Of a stretch of 64,000 bases of DNA, positions 60,288 through 64,000 are shown piece after piece (positions within the stretch are counted from its first letter, which is position 1; every line of letters starts with the position of its first letter). The translations under genes and the position numbers were made by a program. The stretch is from JBBQVS01 sp964250765 (GTDB lineage Bacteria > Chloroflexota > Ktedonobacteria > Ktedonobacterales > Ktedonobacteraceae), in assembly GCA_964250765.1 (NCBI GenBank), contig CAXUHF010000006.1, positions 1 through 64,000 of the forward strand, in the 5' to 3' direction. The notes under the pieces were generated by a model, which had not been told where the DNA came from, made no database searches, and saw only the letters and a program-made list of their open reading frames with translations.

Positions 60288-61331
60288 CTATCGCTCTTTA
60301 TACGTCGGGACAGCTAAGGGGTTGCGTTCAGCAAATGGCCGTTGATGCCAGTATGGGTAGATGGTAGGGATTTCGCTAGCCTTATCAAGCTTCACGACCT
60401 GCTCAGGAGTGAGATTCCAGCCTACTGCGCCAAGATTGTGTTTGAGTTGTTCCTCGTCGCGAGCACCAACGATGACGCTTGCCACTGTAGGACGCTGCAA
60501 CAACCAGTTTAGAGCGATCTGAGAAACCGACTTGCCTGTCTCCTCGGCAATAGCATCGAGCGCATCCACGATCTCGTACACCTTCTCGTCGGGAATGCGC
60601 GATCCCTCTGAGCCTATCTGTTGCACTCGACTGCCTTCGGGTGCCAATTGGTTGCGACGAATCTTGCCTGAAAGCACTCCGGCAGCAAGAGGACTCCAGA
60701 CAATCGTGCCGACTTTCTGATCGAGGGCGAGCGGCATAAGCTCCCATTCGTACTCACGCCCAACCAAAGAGTAAAAAGCTTGATGGGCTACGTAGCGCGT
60801 CCAGCCGTAGGTCTGCGCGGTGGCGAGCGACTTCATCAGGTGCCAGCCAGAGAAATTGGAACAGGCGATATAGCGAACCTTGCCGCTCTGTACCAGAGTA
60901 TCGAGAGTACGCAGCGTCTCCTCGACAGGAGTGAGCGCGTCAAAGCCATGCAACGTGTAGATGTCGATATGATCTGTATTCAATCTGCGCAGACTATCCT
61001 CACAAGCCCGAATCAGGTGATAGCGTGAGGAACCCAAGTCATTAGGTCCATCGCCCATACGAAAGGTTGCCTTCGTCGAAAGAAGCACCTGATCTCGTCG
61101 TCCTGCGAGAGCCTTGCCAAGAACCTCTTCCGACAGACCCCCGGAGTAGACATCCGCTGTATCAAATAGCGTAACGCCTGCCTCTAAGCAGATATCGATC
61201 AGGCGACGTGCCTCGTCCACATCCGTATTTCCCCAGGCACTAAAAAAAGCGTTCCCACCACCAAAGGTTGCTGTCCCAAAGCTAAGCGCGGAAACCTTCA
61301 GACCAGAACCACCAAGTTGCCTATATTCCAT
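60288..61331 (-). CDS. Aldo/keto reductase
   Basis: About 347 residues of the AKR superfamily. Motifs: SFGTATFGGG near the start, DTADVYSGGLSEEVLGKAL with the catalytic Asp and Tyr, LLSTKATFRM with Lys, and IDIYTLHGFD with His. The cofactor end is RPTVASVIVGARDEEQLKHN. It reduces an aldehyde or ketone with NADPH. ATG at 61331 has GAGGAAC 6 bases upstream and gives the normal family length; the open frame continuing to 61622 passes through hairpin repeats and is not protein. Confidence 0.92.
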   Translation of the reverse strand: MEYRQLGGSGLKVSALSFGTATFGGGNAFFSAWGNTDVDEARRLIDICLEAGVTLFDTADVYSGGLSEEVLGKALAGRRDQVLLSTKATFRMGDGPNDLGSSRYHLIRACEDSLRRLNTDHIDIYTLHGFDALTPVEETLRTLDTLVQSGKVRYIACSNFSGWHLMKSLATAQTYGWTRYVAHQAFYSLVGREYEWELMPLALDQKVGTIVWSPLAAGVLSGKIRRNQLAPEGSRVQQIGSEGSRIPDEKVYEIVDALDAIAEETGKSVSQIALNWLLQRPTVASVIVGARDEEQLKHNLGAVGWNLTPEQVVKLDKASEIPTIYPYWHQRPFAERNPLAVPTYKER

Positions 61332-61708
61332 CGAGTTGTTCCTCTTTTCTCCTGATGACAACAGTATATTTGGGCTTGCGAATGAATAAGTAAGACAAGG
61401 GCACCCGCAAGGGGACGCTCCCATAAGCGTTAACGTAAGGGCAAAAAGATGTTTCCAGTGAGGCAAGGGCACCCGCAAGGGGATGCCCCTCCCATACACG
61501 AACACGCTCCCCCCCCCCAACTGGGGTGTTGGGGGGGGCACCCCCTTGGGGGGTGCCCTTGTGCGACTTATAGGAAAGCTTCCTTGTGAGCGTTCGTTCG
61601 TGTATACATCTATCCCTCTCATTATTTAAACTATCTTGGGATAAACCTCGTCCTATAACCTCATAGTACAATAAAATGAAGGTGAGTGAAAATGCAGCGA
61701 GACCCAGC
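61332..61708. other. Gene-free intergenic region
   Basis: Between the aldo/keto reductase start and the MFS stop. Apart from the hairpin repeats at 61396-61558, nothing is recognised; the open frames crossing it are translated repeats. Confidence 0.6.
61396..61558. repeat. Cluster of GC-rich hairpin repeats
   Basis: CAAGGGCACCCGCAAGGGGA occurs at 61396-61415 and again at 61464-61483 as a direct repeat. It is followed by an 11-bp stem CCCCCCCCAAC/GTTGGGGGGGG (61511-61521 with 61528-61538) and a 10-bp stem GGGCACCCCC/GGGGGTGCCC (61536-61545 with 61549-61558). The element lies between the MFS stop and the aldo/keto reductase start. It resembles REP-type intergenic repeats. Confidence 0.8.
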
Positions 61709-63286
61709 TTACTTCGCTTTTTTCGTTCCCTCATTATCGCCACGCGCCAAGGCTGTGAAAATGCCAATCGCGGCAAAAGCAGCACAAACCAGGAAGGCTG
61801 CATGGAAGCTGCTCACGAATGTGTTTTGGAGCGCAGCAATATTCGTTATCGTGGGGAGACTATGGCCTTGCTGAGATGCTAGAAGTGTTCCAGCAGCGGC
61901 ACCTCCTAAGGCGGCGAAAACTGTTCCCACAAGAGCGACACTCATACTTTGCCCAATGACGCGTCCTGTGGAGAGCAATCCTGATGCTTCCCCCTGTGCA
62001 TTCTGTGGAGCGGCACTCATTAATGTGCGCGTATTCGGCGATTGGAAAAGCCCCTGACCTATACCAGTCACGGCAAGACGCCAGATGATGTCCCAGGAAG
62101 AGCTTTGGGCCGTAAGCTGACTTAGTAGGACTAATCCCAAACAGGCAATCGCTAATCCTAGAGGAGAGAGCCAGCGCGACCCGAAGCGATCTGCTAGCGA
62201 ACCACTCAAAGGTGCTGTAACAGCAAGCATGAGTGGTAGCGGCGTCAACAGCAATCCAGTCTGGATAGTCGAGAACCCGCGTAATTCCTCAAAGTAAAAA
62301 GGCAAAAGAAAACCAGGTGCAAACAGTGCCATCATACACAGCATGAAGCTGATATTCGCAAGCGCGAAGACACGATTCGTGACTAACGAGAGGTTGACAA
62401 TAGGCTGTCCCACATGTTTCTCGACATACACTCCTACCATCAACATTCCAAGACTCACTCCAAGTGCTGTGAGTGTGCCAACAGAAAGCCATCCCCACTC
62501 CTGACCAAAGGAAAGCCCCAGAGTAAGAGCAGCTAGTCCGATTGCCAGCACAATTGCTCCAATGGGATCAAAACGCTGATGCTGCTTACTCGGTAAGGCT
62601 TGCTCTCGATAGAGATACAATGAGGCCAGAAGAACAATGGCACAGATTGGAACATTGACATAAAAAATCCAACGCCACGTCAGATACTGAGTAATGATTC
62701 CCCCAATTGTCGGTCCAGCTGCTACACCAAGTGAGACCACAACCGCATTCAAGCCCAGTGCTAGCCCGCGCTCATTTCGAGGAAACGTACTCGTAATCAT
62801 CGCTATATTCACAGAGAAGATGAGTGCGCCACCAATACCCTGAAACAGGCGTGCGAGGATAAGAAGAGACAACGAAGGTGCGAGGCCAGAAAGTGCTGAC
62901 CCGATGATAAAAACGATGAGTCCTGTCAAAAAAATTGGCTTCCGACCAATCATGTCCGCAAGACGCCCCCATGTAAGGAGAGTCGCGGCAATAATCACAA
63001 GATAGCCAATGATAATCCATTCAGTTGCCCCGCTTAATCCGACGTGAAATGTACGTGCAATACTTGGCAGGCCGATATTGACAATCGAACCATCAAGAGT
63101 CGTCATAAAGGTTGCCGCAGCCGAGAGTGCCAGCACAAGCCACTTATTCACAGTCATCGGCAGTTCGCCCGTGCGAGAAGGAGAGGAATTGACTTCACGG
63201 GGAACGACAGAAAGAGGTCGCGTAAAGCCACTCATACTCGCAGTTTCAAATTTTCCATATGCATTAAGTTTTTGTTTTTTCTCCAT
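61709..63286 (-). CDS. MFS drug exporter, DHA2 (14-TM) type
   Basis: 525 residues. After a 43-residue polar N-terminus the hydrophobic segments follow the EmrB/QacA pattern. Family motifs: ATFMTTLDGSIVNIGLPSIA (motif D1, with acidic residue in helix 1), LTWGRLADMIGRKPIFLTG (motif A), ARLFQGIGGALIFSVN (motif B) and LGVAAGPTIGGIITQYLTWR (motif C, the antiporter signature). It would export drugs or organic acids using the proton gradient. It is divergent from a LysR gene; AGGAT precedes the ATG. The substrate cannot be read. Confidence 0.9.
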   Translation of the reverse strand: MEKKQKLNAYGKFETASMSGFTRPLSVVPREVNSSPSRTGELPMTVNKWLVLALSAAATFMTTLDGSIVNIGLPSIARTFHVGLSGATEWIIIGYLVIIAATLLTWGRLADMIGRKPIFLTGLIVFIIGSALSGLAPSLSLLILARLFQGIGGALIFSVNIAMITSTFPRNERGLALGLNAVVVSLGVAAGPTIGGIITQYLTWRWIFYVNVPICAIVLLASLYLYREQALPSKQHQRFDPIGAIVLAIGLAALTLGLSFGQEWGWLSVGTLTALGVSLGMLMVGVYVEKHVGQPIVNLSLVTNRVFALANISFMLCMMALFAPGFLLPFYFEELRGFSTIQTGLLLTPLPLMLAVTAPLSGSLADRFGSRWLSPLGLAIACLGLVLLSQLTAQSSSWDIIWRLAVTGIGQGLFQSPNTRTLMSAAPQNAQGEASGLLSTGRVIGQSMSVALVGTVFAALGGAAAGTLLASQQGHSLPTITNIAALQNTFVSSFHAAFLVCAAFAAIGIFTALARGDNEGTKKAK

Positions 63287-63432
63287 CCTATCTATCCTCT
63301 TTCATACGTTCTCTATGCTTTTATATAATTTTTACTATTCCAAAATAGTAGGTTAATGTGTGTAATCTTTGTCTTATCTAAAGTATAAGCCCACAACACT
63401 TGCATGTCCAATACATAATTAAGAGGAGACTA

Positions 63433-63447
63433 ATAGGTATTACCTAT
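63433..63447. promoter_or_regulatory. Palindrome ATAGGTA-T-TACCTAT
   Basis: A perfect 15-base palindrome in the space between the divergent MFS and LysR genes, 19 bases before the LysR start and in the T-N11-A form of LysR boxes. It is a likely operator for the LysR protein, controlling itself and the exporter. Confidence 0.6.
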
Positions 63448-63465
63448 GAAAGGATGAATGCAAAT

Positions 63466-64000
63466 ATGGAACTTCGTCATCTTCGGTACTTTGTCACCGT
63501 CGCGGAAGAACTTCACTTTGGAAAGGCGGCTGCGCGTCTTTATATTGTGCAGCCATCGTTAAGTCAGCAGATTCAGCAACTCGAAGAGGAGTTAGGTCTG
63601 CCTCTTTTGATACGCACAAAGCGTTCGGTGGAGTTGACCGATGCAGGAAGGGTCTTCTTAACAGAAGCAAGGAAAGTTCTAGCTCAGGTCCAGGAGGCGA
63701 AACGTGCAGCGCAACGGGCATATCGTGGAGAGATAGGGCGACTGGTCGTTGGCTACATTAGCTCAAGCACATATGACCTGCTACCAATGATGCTGAGTGG
63801 GTACCGAGAGCGTTTCCCTGAGATTGATGTTGCCTTACGAGAACTGACGACGCAAGAGCAAGTACGCGCACTAGAAGAGGAAACTATTCAGGTCGGGCTG
63901 CTACGTCTGCCTATCAACGATCCCACCATAGATGTCGAGGTCGTTCGCCGCGAGCCTATCGTTTGCGTCCTACCAGAGGGACATCCACTTGCTCTTCATG
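63466..64000 (+). CDS. LysR-family transcriptional regulator (partial)
   Basis: The first 178 residues are present; the gene runs off the window. The N-terminus MELRHLRYFVTVAEELHFGK and the HTH AARLYIVQPSLSQQIQQLEE then LGLPLLIRTKRS are typical LysR. The sensor domain begins at IGRLVVGYISSSTYDLLPMM. ATG at 63466 is preferred; an in-frame ATG four codons upstream is possible. It is divergent from the MFS exporter and probably senses the exported compound or a precursor. Confidence 0.92.
   Translation, partial: MELRHLRYFVTVAEELHFGKAAARLYIVQPSLSQQIQQLEEELGLPLLIRTKRSVELTDAGRVFLTEARKVLAQVQEAKRAAQRAYRGEIGRLVVGYISSSTYDLLPMMLSGYRERFPEIDVALRELTTQEQVRALEEETIQVGLLRLPINDPTIDVEVVRREPIVCVLPEGHPLALH

Noticed and set aside
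61332..61622. N-terminal extension of the aldo/keto reductase
   Set aside because: The extra 97 codons are translated hairpin repeats; the ATG at 61331 has a ribosome-binding site and matches the family start.

Overview
The window looks like a chromosomal segment of a Ktedonobacteria-type (Chloroflexota) soil bacterium. This is inferred from base composition near 50 % GC, the very large XRE/NB-ARC/WD40 protein, the many small-molecule catabolic genes with GntR, IclR and LacI regulators, and the structured GC-rich intergenic repeats. No rRNA or tRNA gene, CRISPR array or complete insertion sequence was seen. Two runs of N (49099-49150 and 58073-58172) show that this is scaffolded draft sequence.

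Layout. 1-2400: AT-rich accessory DNA with small hypothetical genes, a 24-bp tandem repeat, and a helix-turn-helix gene whose 5' end runs into a 53-bp inverted repeat. 2.4-5.7 kb: a LacI regulator divergent from a secreted beta-helix protein. 5.8-10.4 kb: homoserine dehydrogenase, an AceE/transketolase-like ThDP enzyme and a GntR regulator with a clear operator. 10.6-17.7 kb: a + strand catabolic run (amidohydrolase, alpha/beta hydrolase, two-component flavin monooxygenase, FAH-family enzyme, extradiol-dioxygenase-like protein, PPOX, YciI). 17.8-24.8 kb: two SDRs, a second GntR with TGTATACA operators, a 3-hydroxyisobutyrate-dehydrogenase-like enzyme, a CocE-type hydrolase, DUF6081 and a SRPBCC/AtaL-like protein. 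25-31 kb: a complete lower meta-cleavage pathway on the - strand (extradiol dioxygenase, ACMSD-like decarboxylase, HOA aldolase, acylating acetaldehyde dehydrogenase, hydratase, C-C hydrolase) divergent from an IclR regulator. Together these would hydroxylate an aromatic or heteroaromatic ring, open it, and yield pyruvate plus acetyl-CoA. The substrate is not known.

32.3-38.9 kb: a sugar cassette (two ABC permeases, binding protein, GH2 glycosidase) divergent from a LacI regulator across a perfect 46-bp palindrome. 38.9-43.7 kb: a GC-rich branched-chain-amino-acid-type ABC transporter whose two ATPases are fused into one protein. 43.8-51.5 kb: acyl-CoA dehydrogenase, EntE-like aryl-adenylating enzyme, LLM flavin oxidoreductase, amidohydrolase, quinone-oxidoreductase-like MDR protein and SGNH hydrolase. 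A transport-and-activation role for aromatic acids is plausible but inferred.

52-59.4 kb is the most unusual part. It holds an AT-rich locus with two all-helical proteins of unknown function, a nucleoside-phosphorylase/nucleosidase protein with a helical tail, a sigma-70-like protein and a divergent XRE/NB-ARC/14-blade WD40 STAND protein. It is a candidate signalling or conflict system. The NB-ARC gene is interrupted only by an assembly gap flanked by an exact 55-bp duplication. 59.4-64 kb: a membrane protein, an aldo/keto reductase, a cluster of GC-rich hairpin repeats, and a 14-TM-type MFS exporter divergent from a LysR regulator that runs off the end.
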